From an uncultured Opitutales bacterium (lineage in GTDB: Bacteria; Verrucomicrobiota; Verrucomicrobiia; Opitutales; Intestinicryptomonadaceae): a stretch of 64,000 nt of DNA. Of this stretch, positions 33,851-42,779 are shown piece after piece (positions within the stretch are counted from its first letter, which is position 1; each line of letters starts with the position of its first letter). The stretch lies in the NCBI GenBank assembly GCA_900548275.1, contig URJY01000005.1:10610-74609 (forward strand), given 5' to 3'. The notes beneath the pieces were generated by a model. The model had not been told where the DNA came from, ran no database searches, and saw only the letters and a program-made list of their open reading frames with translations. Position numbers and translations under genes: made by a program.

Positions 33851-35353
33851 CTACCTGTTGCGTTTGCGGTGTTTCTTGGTTTCCTCCACGAGAATCGGTT
33901 CGTTGCGGTACGGGAAGCCTTCGAGTTTTCTGCGCTCGATTTTCGCGTTTATGAAATCCTCTATGCGGTGCAGGAACATAGTCTCGTCCGACGAATAGAG
34001 CGTAATCGCCGTGCCGTCCTTGTTCGCCCTGCCCGTTCTGCCTATGCGGTGGACGTAGTCTTCGGCGTGTTCGGGTACGTTGTAGTTTATTACATACTGC
34101 ACGTCGTTGATGTCCAAGCCGCGCGAGGCGATGTCGGTTGCCACGAGAATGTTCGTCTTGCGTTCCTTGAAGTCGGAGAGAGCCTTGTCGCGCTCGCGCT
34201 GCGTGCGGTCGGAGTGGAGGATTGAGACCTTGTAGTCGTGCCCGATTAACCATTCGCCGATTCGGTCGGCGTCGATTCTCGTGCGGGTGAAGACAATCAG
34301 CGAATCGAAAGTTATCGACTTCAGATATTCAATCAGCAGGTCGTACTTCTGGATTCCGTCGACGGGGTACACGAAGTGCTCGATTGTATCGGCGGGGCTG
34401 TTCTGGACAATTCCCGTGTCGAGGCGTTGGGGGTCGTTCAACGCCCACTTCGAAAGGCGCATAACCGCGTCGGGCATCGTTGCGGAGAAAAAGAGCGTCT
34501 GGCGTTCCTTGGGGCAATATCTGATGATGTTGGAAACGTCTTCGATAAAGCCCATATCGAACATTCTGTCCACTTCGTCGAGAACGAGCCACTTGATTTT
34601 TTTGAGCGATATCGCGCGCTGGCGGTTGAGGTCGAGCAGTCGTCCGGGGGTTGCAACAACGACATCCACGCCGCTTTTCAGCGCGGCAATCTGGCGTTCC
34701 ATCGACACGCCGCCCTGAACGAGAAGCGTTTCAATGGGCGAATATTTCGAGAAATTGCCGAACGCCTCCGCCGTCTGCGAGGCGAGCTCGCGAGTGGGGC
34801 TGAGCACCAGAACGCGCGGTTCGAACTGCGGCTGACCGAGCATATCTATAATCGGCAGAGAGAACGCCGCCGTCTTGCCCGTGCCCGTCTGAGCCGTGCC
34901 AATCACGTCCGCGCCCGAAAGGACAATCGGGATTGCCTTGCTCTGAATGGGGGTCGGTGCGGCGTAGCCCATATCTTTTATAGCGGCGAGCACCATGGGC
35001 GACAAACCGAGCGAGGCGAATTCGGGAAGAGCCGCCGAAAGCTCCGCCGAATCGGGCAGCGCGGGAATCTGCTTGGGGGCGCGCGGTTTTGCGGCAATCG
35101 ACTGCACGTCTATTTCGCCCGAACGCTTCGAGCGTCCGCCGCGTCCGCGACCGTTTCCGCGCTCCGAAGTTTTGCGTCCGTTTTGCGCCCGCTCGGGCTG
35201 CCTCCGCGTGCGTTTCGAGTTCGACGCGTTTTCGGAAAGTTTTGCGTTTTTGCCCCTGCGCTGTGCATCGCCGTTTTTGCGGGGCTTGCCGTTTTTCTTA
35301 GGCTCGGAGAAAAGGCTCTTTCCGAGCGACACGATTTTCTTAAACAAATTCAT
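33851..35353 (-). CDS. DEAD-box RNA helicase (DEVD variant)
   Basis: 500 aa. Q-motif, Walker A AQTGTGKT, motif Ib TPGR, motif II DEVD (instead of DEAD), motif III SAT, motif V GLDI and motif VI HRIGRTGR. The N-terminal 120 residues are basic and rich in R, K, N and G, probably for RNA binding. A role in ribosome assembly or cold adaptation is likely. ATG 35353 (MNLFKKIVSLG) is preferred over an upstream in-frame start at 35437. Confidence 0.93.
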   Translation of the reverse strand: MNLFKKIVSLGKSLFSEPKKNGKPRKNGDAQRRGKNAKLSENASNSKRTRRQPERAQNGRKTSERGNGRGRGGRSKRSGEIDVQSIAAKPRAPKQIPALPDSAELSAALPEFASLGLSPMVLAAIKDMGYAAPTPIQSKAIPIVLSGADVIGTAQTGTGKTAAFSLPIIDMLGQPQFEPRVLVLSPTRELASQTAEAFGNFSKYSPIETLLVQGGVSMERQIAALKSGVDVVVATPGRLLDLNRQRAISLKKIKWLVLDEVDRMFDMGFIEDVSNIIRYCPKERQTLFFSATMPDAVMRLSKWALNDPQRLDTGIVQNSPADTIEHFVYPVDGIQKYDLLIEYLKSITFDSLIVFTRTRIDADRIGEWLIGHDYKVSILHSDRTQRERDKALSDFKERKTNILVATDIASRGLDINDVQYVINYNVPEHAEDYVHRIGRTGRANKDGTAITLYSSDETMFLHRIEDFINAKIERRKLEGFPYRNEPILVEETKKHRKRNR

Positions 35354-35502
35354 AACAAAGCATACAATCAAATCAAAGACCGCCCCAACCTTCAAGCTAT
35401 TTCTTCGCCGTCGAAACGCGTTTTTTCGGGGGAACAAAGAGCGAAAATTGCTGTTTAATTGATTGACAGAATCAATATCGAAAATAGGATTTCGGCTTTT
35501 CT

Positions 35503-37155
35503 ATGAAGAATTTTATTACACCTCTATTCCTTGCGCTTTTCCTCGTCGCCCCCGCGTTCGCACAGGAAATGCCCGAAGATCTCAAGGCGAAACTCGAAGC
35601 GAAATCGGCGCAAATCAACGCCGACAATCCCGCGAAAATCAAGTCGTGGATAAAGAAACAGGTCGAAGCCTGGGAGACAATCCAGAATATGTCGTTCTCG
35701 GCCGACGACAACGACGTAAAACTTATAAAGACTCTCGCCGAAAAAAAATTCCCGCTCGACTACGTCGCGCAGGAACCGTATATCGGCGAACAGGCTGCCG
35801 CAGCCTCGGGGCTTGCCGACCTCAAAACTCAGCTCGGCTCGACGGCATACAACGCGCTGAAAGACAAATTCACGCAGTCGGGCAATACAAACCTCAACAC
35901 ATTTGTCGAACTGCTGCAGACCGAAACCGCGGCGAAGATGGAAATCGACTCCATGACGACCGACAAAATGCGTCCCAAGACTTTCGCGCTAATCAAGCGC
36001 GTTGCGGCGGAGGAATTCCCCGGAAATTTTGCCGAACAGCTTTCCACCATCAAGGAAATACTCTCGGGCAAACCGAAGGAAACTCAGGCGGCGGCGGGCG
36101 ACGCGCAGGCGGCGGAACACGAAGTCGCAAAGCGTCCCGCAACGATGAGCGAGCTTGAAAAGATAATCAAGCAGCGTTTCGTCGACCAAACCTATATGAC
36201 CGACGGCGATACGCGCGCCGCGGTTATGCTCGCCGAAATGCAGGGCAGACAGGTTGCGTTCATCCCGTTCAACAGCTACACACCGGGGGTTACGCTCTCG
36301 AACGCAAGGGGCGAGCCGCTCGAATATAACGAGAACGACGTGTATGTATCCAAACGCCTGCCGCTCGTGCTCGTATTCCCCAAGAACCTCCCCGAAAACA
36401 CGAAAACCGCGGCGTTCATAAACGACAAGCAATACCGCGACTTGGTCGGCAGTACGCTGTTCGTCGTCGGCTATCTCAAACAGAACCTGACTTCGTTCCC
36501 CGTCAAAATCAATTCGATAAACGACAAGTGCGCTCTCCTGAACGTGCGCCTGCCCGTAAACTATTGCGAAGGCACTCTCATTCTCGACCCGAAGACGCAG
36601 GACACCGTGGCAGTGGTTATGCCCGCCACCCCGAAAGTTCGCAAAATCAACTGGATGCAGCGTTCCGAAGTCAACCGTCTCACGCGCGAACTCGAACAAA
36701 ATGCACTGCTTCTCGAAGCGCGCCGCCTCGACAACTTCGGCAAGTGGGAAAAATTCTCGGCAGACAAGTTCATCGAACAGCGTATGAAGCTCGACAGGGC
36801 AAAAGCGGTCTCCGCCGACTTCGTAAAGCTCTTCACAATCACCCAGCTTTCGGACTCGGAAAACTCGCCCGTCATCGGCGCGATAGTCAAAAAGCACATC
36901 AACAACCTCAAGAAAAAGATGGAAAAGTCGTCGTTCGAACGCTCCTACAAGAGCTATATGCTCGACTTGGCGAACCTTCTGAAAGCCGAACTGCGCGAGC
37001 TTAAAAGCATCGACTTCTACTCGGGCTTCGAGGGCGAGGCGAACAAGTACATCGAAGTTCTCGAACAGGTGCTGAAAACGCTCGACTCCGCGTCGAAGAG
37101 CCAAGCATACCTGACGCTCGTACAGGAAGACGTAAAACAGCGTCAGGGCTTCTAA
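35503..37155 (+). CDS. Secreted protein, unknown function
   Basis: 550 aa with a clear signal peptide (hydrophobic 5-17, cleavage after AFA-Q). Residues 20-230 are helical and charged. A globular middle section (about 245-380) reads FIPFNSYTPG and has beta-like segments. The C-terminal third is charged and helical, possibly coiled coil. No catalytic motif. It probably acts in the periplasm. No family recognised. Confidence 0.75.
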   Translation: MKNFITPLFLALFLVAPAFAQEMPEDLKAKLEAKSAQINADNPAKIKSWIKKQVEAWETIQNMSFSADDNDVKLIKTLAEKKFPLDYVAQEPYIGEQAAAASGLADLKTQLGSTAYNALKDKFTQSGNTNLNTFVELLQTETAAKMEIDSMTTDKMRPKTFALIKRVAAEEFPGNFAEQLSTIKEILSGKPKETQAAAGDAQAAEHEVAKRPATMSELEKIIKQRFVDQTYMTDGDTRAAVMLAEMQGRQVAFIPFNSYTPGVTLSNARGEPLEYNENDVYVSKRLPLVLVFPKNLPENTKTAAFINDKQYRDLVGSTLFVVGYLKQNLTSFPVKINSINDKCALLNVRLPVNYCEGTLILDPKTQDTVAVVMPATPKVRKINWMQRSEVNRLTRELEQNALLLEARRLDNFGKWEKFSADKFIEQRMKLDRAKAVSADFVKLFTITQLSDSENSPVIGAIVKKHINNLKKKMEKSSFERSYKSYMLDLANLLKAELRELKSIDFYSGFEGEANKYIEVLEQVLKTLDSASKSQAYLTLVQEDVKQRQGF

Positions 37156-37173
37156 ACGAGGCTTTGAGCGACG

Positions 37174-37213
37174 AAAAAACGCCCCAATCGGCTCACGGTT
37201 GCGGGCGTTTTTT
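37174..37213. terminator. Bidirectional terminator
   Basis: AAAAAACGCCC (37174-37184) and GGGCGTTTTTT (37203-37213) serve the convergent secreted-protein gene and thiL. Confidence 0.88.
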
Positions 37214-37243
37214 GTGTCCTGAAATGCGGAATTTTCGGAAATG

Positions 37244-38221
37244 TCAACGCGCCACGTAGTGGTCGAAACCGCCCGACTCGAAAGCATTGCGGATACCGTC
37301 CGAAACGAGGACAAGCGCACCCTTTTCGCCCGCTCTGCGCGGCTCTGCTATGCGCCCTATCGCATACGCCGAATGCCCCAGTTCGGCTTCGAACGAACGC
37401 AAAAATCCGTCCAACCGCCCGCGCGAACCGCGATACGCAAAGACAAGCTCGTAGTCTTCGCCGTCGCACATGGCTTGGGTTACGGTCGCCGTCTTTCCGC
37501 CGAATTTGCGAAGCGGCAGATTGTCGGCGAATATTTCGGCACAGGAATGCGGCGGCAAAAGGCACTTGAGGTCGGAAGCCAAACCGTCGCTGATGTCCAT
37601 ACACGCCGAAACGGCATTGTCGGCGGCGAGAAAAAGCCCCTCCTTCAAGCGCGGCTCGAAAGTCAAATGGTGTCCGCTTTCGAACGACGCGCCGAGCGCG
37701 CCCGTCGTGCAAATGTAGTCGCCCACTTCCGCACCGCTGCGCAAAAGCGGACGGGTGCCGCTCTGCCCCAAAAGCGTCAAATGCGTCGAAAAGAAGTCGC
37801 CGCCCACGGAAGCGAAATCGCCGCCGATTATTTTTATGCCGTAGCGTTCCGCCGCCCGCCCCATCCCGCGGCAAAAGCCGTCGAGCCACTCGACCGACAC
37901 GTTCGGCGAACATATCGAACTTGCAAGCGCGGCAAAGGGCGTTGCGCCCATCGCGGCAATGTCGCTTGCATTGCGCTTTACGAGCTTTTCGCCCGCCATT
38001 TCGGGCGGGGTATCGGGCGAAAAGTGCCGCCCGAGTATCACGGCGTCGCTCGTTGCGAAAACGTTTTCGGACAGCGCGCGCGAACGAATCAGCGCGCAGT
38101 CGTCGCCCGCGCCGAACGGCGGCGGCAGCGCGGCGGACGAACCGAAGTTTTTGCAGACCCGCGCAATGAGAGCCTTTTCGCCGAGCTCCGAAACAGTGCC
38201 TACTTTCGCAAAAGGATTCAT
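37244..38221 (-). CDS. thiL: Thiamine-monophosphate kinase
   Basis: ATP-dependent last step to thiamine diphosphate. 325 aa. Typical start region SELGEKALI, then GAGDDCALI and SDAVILGRHFS. The metal/substrate motif ISDGLASDLKCL lies near residue 200. The ATG overlaps the stop of the CPBP gene (ATGA). It ends the minus-strand operon pyrB-pyrC-CPBP-thiL. Confidence 0.93.
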   Translation of the reverse strand: MNPFAKVGTVSELGEKALIARVCKNFGSSAALPPPFGAGDDCALIRSRALSENVFATSDAVILGRHFSPDTPPEMAGEKLVKRNASDIAAMGATPFAALASSICSPNVSVEWLDGFCRGMGRAAERYGIKIIGGDFASVGGDFFSTHLTLLGQSGTRPLLRSGAEVGDYICTTGALGASFESGHHLTFEPRLKEGLFLAADNAVSACMDISDGLASDLKCLLPPHSCAEIFADNLPLRKFGGKTATVTQAMCDGEDYELVFAYRGSRGRLDGFLRSFEAELGHSAYAIGRIAEPRRAGEKGALVLVSDGIRNAFESGGFDHYVAR

Positions 38222-39033
38222 AGAACCGACAACATCGCAACGTTAACCAAATTGAAAAGCGAATGAGTTATCACGGGCGAGACAATCGAATTCGTGCGCT
38301 CGTAGCAGCAGACGAGAATCAGCCCCATCAAAAAAATCGGCAACGCCGCATACGCGCTTGCGTGGATTAGCGAAAACAGCACGGAAACGGAAACCGCCGC
38401 CGCAACCGCCGCCGTCCTGCGCCCGAGAACGTTTGCGCATTCGGGAGAACCGCCGCAGAACGCGCACAAAAACGCGCCCTTGAACACGGGGTAAAGCAAG
38501 CCGCGGAAAAACAGTTCTTCGGCAATCGGCGCAAACAGAACAATCGAAAGACAGGCGAGCGTCCTCGGGAAAAATCCGTCAAGCTCCATAAACATCGAAA
38601 CCGCATCCTGCCGCGCGATGTCTTCGCCGAAAGCCGCCTTGTAGAAAAGTGCAACCCCCGCCCCCGCAAGCAGAATCGAGAGAGTCGGCACGAAATAGAG
38701 AACGCCGCTTTTCAACGCCGAAAAATCGGGCTTGAAATTTATCCGAACCCCCGCGTGGCGCGAAAACGACACGACCGCCCCGACCGTCAAAAACTGCAGC
38801 GCAACGGTCGGCAGATAGACCCGCGCCGCGTCGCCCTCGAAGCCCGAACAAAACCTTGAAAGCCACATTCCCGCCAGTGCGATTGCAGCAATCAAAAACA
38901 TCAGAAAGAGCGCGTCGAAAGAGTCCAAAAAAGACGGCGACACACCCGCCGCCGTCCTTTCGGTGCGCACCGCGACGCCGACCACAACCGCCAAGGTCGC
39001 GATTATCAAAAGCGATGCGAAAACAAACGCCAT
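38218..39033 (-). CDS. CPBP family intramembrane metalloprotease
   Basis: 271 aa with about eight hydrophobic helices. The Abi/CPBP active-site motifs are visible: EELFFRG (two Glu and Arg), the helix-3 His in LIHASAY, and a final SLFNL block after VITH. The exact substrate is unknown. The start overlaps the pyrC stop by one base (TGATG). The frame continues upstream inside pyrC but is not meaningful there. Confidence 0.88.
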   Translation of the reverse strand: MAFVFASLLIIATLAVVVGVAVRTERTAAGVSPSFLDSFDALFLMFLIAAIALAGMWLSRFCSGFEGDAARVYLPTVALQFLTVGAVVSFSRHAGVRINFKPDFSALKSGVLYFVPTLSILLAGAGVALFYKAAFGEDIARQDAVSMFMELDGFFPRTLACLSIVLFAPIAEELFFRGLLYPVFKGAFLCAFCGGSPECANVLGRRTAAVAAAVSVSVLFSLIHASAYAALPIFLMGLILVCCYERTNSIVSPVITHSLFNLVNVAMLSVL

Positions 39034-40289
39034 CAATAAATCTTCTTGCCGTCCAAGTACGTTGCGACAACCTTTGCCTTGAGCTTTTTGCCGAGCCACG
39101 GCGAATTGGACGAGCGCGAAAGCGGCGAATCGTAGACGTATTCGGCGTTCTCGTCGATAAGCACGAAGTCGGCGGGCGCGCCCGTGCGCAAAGTGCCCGC
39201 GTCGATTTTCAGAATCTGGGCGGGGCGCGTGGACATCAGCTCTATCAGCTTCGAAAGCTTGATTTTCTTGGAGCGGACAAGCGCGTTGTGGCATACGCTA
39301 AATGCGGTTTCCGAGCCCGTAATTCCGAACGGCGCGCAGTCGAACTCCCTGTCCTTGTCGTTTTGCGAATGCGGCGCGTGGTCGGTCGCAATGACTTCGA
39401 TAGTGCCGTCGACGACGCCCTCAATGAGCGCATCGACATCCGACTGCGCCCCGAGCGGCGGACACATTTTGTAGTTCGTGTCGTAGTCCCTGAGACACTC
39501 GTCGGTGAGCGAAAGGTGGTGCGGCGTCGCTTCGGCGGAAACCGACACGCCGCGCTTTTTTGCGTTGCGGATTATGTCGACCGAAAGTGCGCTCGAAATA
39601 TGCTGCAGGTGGATGTGCGACTGCGTGTAGTGCGCCAGAATAACGTCGCGCGAAACGATGATGTCCTCCGCCGCCGACGGCCATCCGCCGAGCCCCAGAC
39701 GCGCCGACCACTCGCCCTCGTGCATCTGCCCCGTGCGCGTGAGAGTCGCCTCCTGACAGTGGTCCATAACGAGCATGCCGAACATTTTCGCGTACTCCAT
39801 CGCATTGCGCATAAGCTCCGCGCTCTGCACGCACGAACCGTCGTCGGTAAGGGCAATCACGCCGAGCTTTTTCATTGAGCCGTACGGCGCGAGCTTTTCG
39901 CCCGCCCTGCCCTCGGTAAGGCACGCGCTCTGGTAGACGCGCACTTTCGCGGTCTCCGAAATGATGTCGTTAATCAGGCGGATTGTCGAAGCGTTGTCGG
40001 CTGCGGGAACCGTATTGGGCATAGCCACAATCGAAGTGTAGCCGCCCGCCGCGGCGGCCGCCGTGCCCGTTTCGATGGACTCCTTCGAAGTCTGACCGGG
40101 TTCCCTGAGGTGCACATGCATATCGACAAAACCGGGGGCGAGAACAAGCCCCTTGGCGTCTATCACCTTTGCCTTCGACGAAACCTTGTCCGCAAATACG
40201 CCGTCGCATACGCAGACGTCGCGCACTTTGTCGAGTTTCTGCGAGGGGTCTACTACCCGCGCGTTTTTTATCAAAATTTCCTTTTTCAT
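39033..40289 (-). CDS. pyrC: Dihydroorotase (class I)
   Basis: Third step of pyrimidine synthesis. 418 aa with the zinc-binding DMHVHLREPG near 58-67 and the catalytic ATDHAPH near 302. These mark the PyrC class I type with intact active site. ATG 40289 (MKKEILIKN) selected. It follows pyrB by 8 nt and shares its control. Confidence 0.95.
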   Translation of the reverse strand: MKKEILIKNARVVDPSQKLDKVRDVCVCDGVFADKVSSKAKVIDAKGLVLAPGFVDMHVHLREPGQTSKESIETGTAAAAAGGYTSIVAMPNTVPAADNASTIRLINDIISETAKVRVYQSACLTEGRAGEKLAPYGSMKKLGVIALTDDGSCVQSAELMRNAMEYAKMFGMLVMDHCQEATLTRTGQMHEGEWSARLGLGGWPSAAEDIIVSRDVILAHYTQSHIHLQHISSALSVDIIRNAKKRGVSVSAEATPHHLSLTDECLRDYDTNYKMCPPLGAQSDVDALIEGVVDGTIEVIATDHAPHSQNDKDREFDCAPFGITGSETAFSVCHNALVRSKKIKLSKLIELMSTRPAQILKIDAGTLRTGAPADFVLIDENAEYVYDSPLSRSSNSPWLGKKLKAKVVATYLDGKKIY

Positions 40290-40297
40290 AATACGAC

Positions 40298-41260
40298 CTA
40301 TTTTGCGGGCTGCGCGTGGTGCATACAAAGATTCAAGACCGCCATTCTGACAGCCACGCCGTTTGTAACCTGCTCGAGAATCACCGAGCGGTCGGAATCG
40401 GCAAGCGGAGTGTCAAGCTCCACGCCCCTGTTTATCGGCCCTGGGTGCATAATGAACGCGCCCTTTTTTAGCATATTTTCGCGGCGCAGATTCAAGCCGA
40501 AAACGTTTGCGTATTCGGAAATCGACGGGAAGTGGGTCGCGCTCTGGCGTTCGTGCTGAATGCGCAAAAGCATTACGACGTCGGCGTCCGCCACGGCATC
40601 CGCGAGGTCGTAGCAGACCCGCACGCCGAGCTTTTCGAACTCGCGCGGAACGAGCGTCGAGGGCCCCGCAAGCGTTACCTCCGCACCCAGTTTTTGAAGC
40701 AGATAAATGTTCGAGCGGGCAACGCGGCTGAAGAGGATGTCGCCCAATATCGTGATTTTTTTGCCCCCGAAATTGCCGCCGAACTTTTCGCGCATCGTGA
40801 ACGCGTCGAGCAACGCCTGCGTGGGGTGCGCGTGCGCGCCGTCGCCCGCATTTACTACGGGAATCTTCACCCTGTCGGCAAGGTACTTCGCCGCGCCCGA
40901 AGAGCTGTGGCGCACTATAATCATATCCGCCATCAACGCCTCTATGTTGCGCGCCGTATCCTTGAGCGTTTCGCCCTTGACCGACGATGAAATGTTGGAG
41001 GCAACGCTGATTACGTCCGCGCCGAGTTTGTGCGCCGCCATTTCGAACGCCGTGCGCGTGCGCGTGCTCGGTTCGAAAAACAGGTTCACAACGACCTTGC
41101 CCTTGAGATAGGGAAGCTTTGTTTTGTCGCCCTTGAGCGAAGCTTTGAAAACGTCCGCCATCGCAAAGATTTTCCCGATTTCGTCGAGGGACAAGTCCTC
41201 GGTGGAAATCATATCCTTGCGACGCCACGAAAGGTTCTTCATAAAATCCTGAGAAATCAT
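40298..41260 (-). CDS. pyrB: Aspartate carbamoyltransferase catalytic subunit
   Basis: Committed step of pyrimidine synthesis. 320 aa from this start. Carbamoyl-phosphate loop STRTRTAFE near 65, HPTQAL near 130 and the conserved HPGPINRGVE at the C terminus. ATG at 41260 used; a second ATG at 41242 (MKNLSW) has a better-placed AGGA and is also possible. No pyrI regulatory subunit is seen, as expected outside enterobacteria. A terminator-like hairpin precedes the gene. Confidence 0.93.
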   Translation of the reverse strand: MISQDFMKNLSWRRKDMISTEDLSLDEIGKIFAMADVFKASLKGDKTKLPYLKGKVVVNLFFEPSTRTRTAFEMAAHKLGADVISVASNISSSVKGETLKDTARNIEALMADMIIVRHSSSGAAKYLADRVKIPVVNAGDGAHAHPTQALLDAFTMREKFGGNFGGKKITILGDILFSRVARSNIYLLQKLGAEVTLAGPSTLVPREFEKLGVRVCYDLADAVADADVVMLLRIQHERQSATHFPSISEYANVFGLNLRRENMLKKGAFIMHPGPINRGVELDTPLADSDRSVILEQVTNGVAVRMAVLNLCMHHAQPAK

Positions 41261-41323
41261 AGCCAATTTTCCGCCGAATCTATTTCAAACCCGCGCTTTG
41301 TCAAACGCATTATCGTTTTTTTT

Positions 41324-41363
41324 GAAAAAGCCCCGCCGCAAAACGCGCAAAAGCGCGGGGGCT
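41324..41363 (-). promoter_or_regulatory. Candidate pyrB leader attenuator
   Basis: On the minus strand AGCCCC (41358-41363) pairs with GGGGCT (41329-41334), with an inner GCGC-TTTT-GCGC stem, then TTTTT. It lies 63 nt upstream of pyrB in the divergent gap with trkA. No gene reads into it from that side, so it fits a regulatory terminator in the pyrB leader. Confidence 0.5.
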
Positions 41364-41411
41364 AAAAAAAGCTTTTTATTCGCCGAAAGTATGATAACAA
41401 TAAGAGGGATT

Positions 41412-42764
41412 ATGAAAATAATAGTAGTCGGAGCGGGAGATGTCGGACACTATCTCTGTCAGGTGCTGAGCGAGGACGGACACGCCGTAACGCTCATCGA
41501 AGCCGACGGGGAACGTGCCGACGAAGCCGAGGAAAACCTCGACGTTCGCGTGATACGCGGCAACGGCGCGTCGGCAAAGTTCCTGTCCACTGCGGGAATT
41601 GCCGACTGCGACTTCCTGCTTGCAATGACAGCCTTCGACCAGCTCAACATAGTCGCCTGCGCAATCGGCAAAAAGCTCGGCGCAAAAACGACCATCGCCC
41701 GAGTCCACGATCAGGTATACGCCGACAACTCGCTTGTCAACTACCAGAAACAGTTCGGCATAGACATTCTCATAAACCCAGAGGCGTTGACGGCGGTCGA
41801 ACTTGCGAAGCACGTCCGCAACCCCGAGAGGATGGCTGTGGAGGACTTCGCGCGCGGGCAGATAGAGCTTCAGGAAATCGAAGTTGGCAAAGGCGCGAAA
41901 GCCGAAGGCGTGCCCCTGCGCGACATCAAACTCGATTCCGCCGTAAAGATAGGCTACGTCCAACGCGCCGAAGAACTCTACGTTCCGACCGCCGACACGG
42001 TTCTCGAAGCCGGCGACAAAATAACGCTAATCGGCACGCCCGACTCCATTTTGAAATACCGCGGAATCTTCTCGCCCGAAAGGTCGTCGGAGACCGTGAA
42101 AATAGTCCTAAACGGCGCGACGGAGACGGCGATTTCGGTAATCCGCAGGCTCTCGAACTACCGCTTCAAAATCAGGGTGATAGACCCCGACCTAAACCGC
42201 TGCCGCGAAATCGCCGAACAGTTCCCGCAGGTTACCGTAATCAACGGCAGCGCGACGTCGCTGCGCCTGCTCGAAGAGGAGCAAATCGGAGACGCCGACT
42301 ATTTCATAGCCTGCACGAAAGACGACGAGGAAAACGTCATGACATCGCTGCAGGCGAAAAAACTCGGCGTAAAATACGTCGAACTCGTCATAAACAAGCC
42401 CGACTACGAGCAGGTTCTCCAGAACATCAGCGGCTTTCTGAACATAACCGCCAACGCATCGCCGCGCCGCGTGAGCGCAAACGAAATAAAGAAATACATA
42501 ACCGACAAAAATTTCGCAATCGTCGGCGCGCTCAAGGGCGGCACGGTGGAATTTCTGGAGCTGAAAGTTTCGCCAAAAAGTGCGGCGTGCGGTCAGACTC
42601 TGCGCGATATGCCCCTGCCCCCCGCCTGCATCGTTGCGGCAATCGTAAACGACGACGGCGCGAAAGTCCCGGGGGCGAACGACACCGTGAACGCGGGCGA
42701 CAGAATAATCCTCATCCTCGAAAAGGAACACGTGCGCGAAGCCGCCGACATATTCGTAAGATAG
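41412..42764 (+). CDS. trkA: Trk potassium uptake regulatory subunit TrkA
   Basis: Peripheral NAD-binding gating subunit of the Trk K+ channel. 450 aa with two RCK N-C modules: VGAGDVGHYL at residues 5-14 and a second Rossmann segment near 225 (VLNGATETAISV). A strong Shine-Dalgarno GAGG sits 4 nt before ATG 41412, which supports this start over an upstream frame extension. Followed by trkH after 15 nt. Confidence 0.94.
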   Translation: MKIIVVGAGDVGHYLCQVLSEDGHAVTLIEADGERADEAEENLDVRVIRGNGASAKFLSTAGIADCDFLLAMTAFDQLNIVACAIGKKLGAKTTIARVHDQVYADNSLVNYQKQFGIDILINPEALTAVELAKHVRNPERMAVEDFARGQIELQEIEVGKGAKAEGVPLRDIKLDSAVKIGYVQRAEELYVPTADTVLEAGDKITLIGTPDSILKYRGIFSPERSSETVKIVLNGATETAISVIRRLSNYRFKIRVIDPDLNRCREIAEQFPQVTVINGSATSLRLLEEEQIGDADYFIACTKDDEENVMTSLQAKKLGVKYVELVINKPDYEQVLQNISGFLNITANASPRRVSANEIKKYITDKNFAIVGALKGGTVEFLELKVSPKSAACGQTLRDMPLPPACIVAAIVNDDGAKVPGANDTVNAGDRIILILEKEHVREAADIFVR

Positions 42765-42779
42765 GCGGTCTACGGAAAG

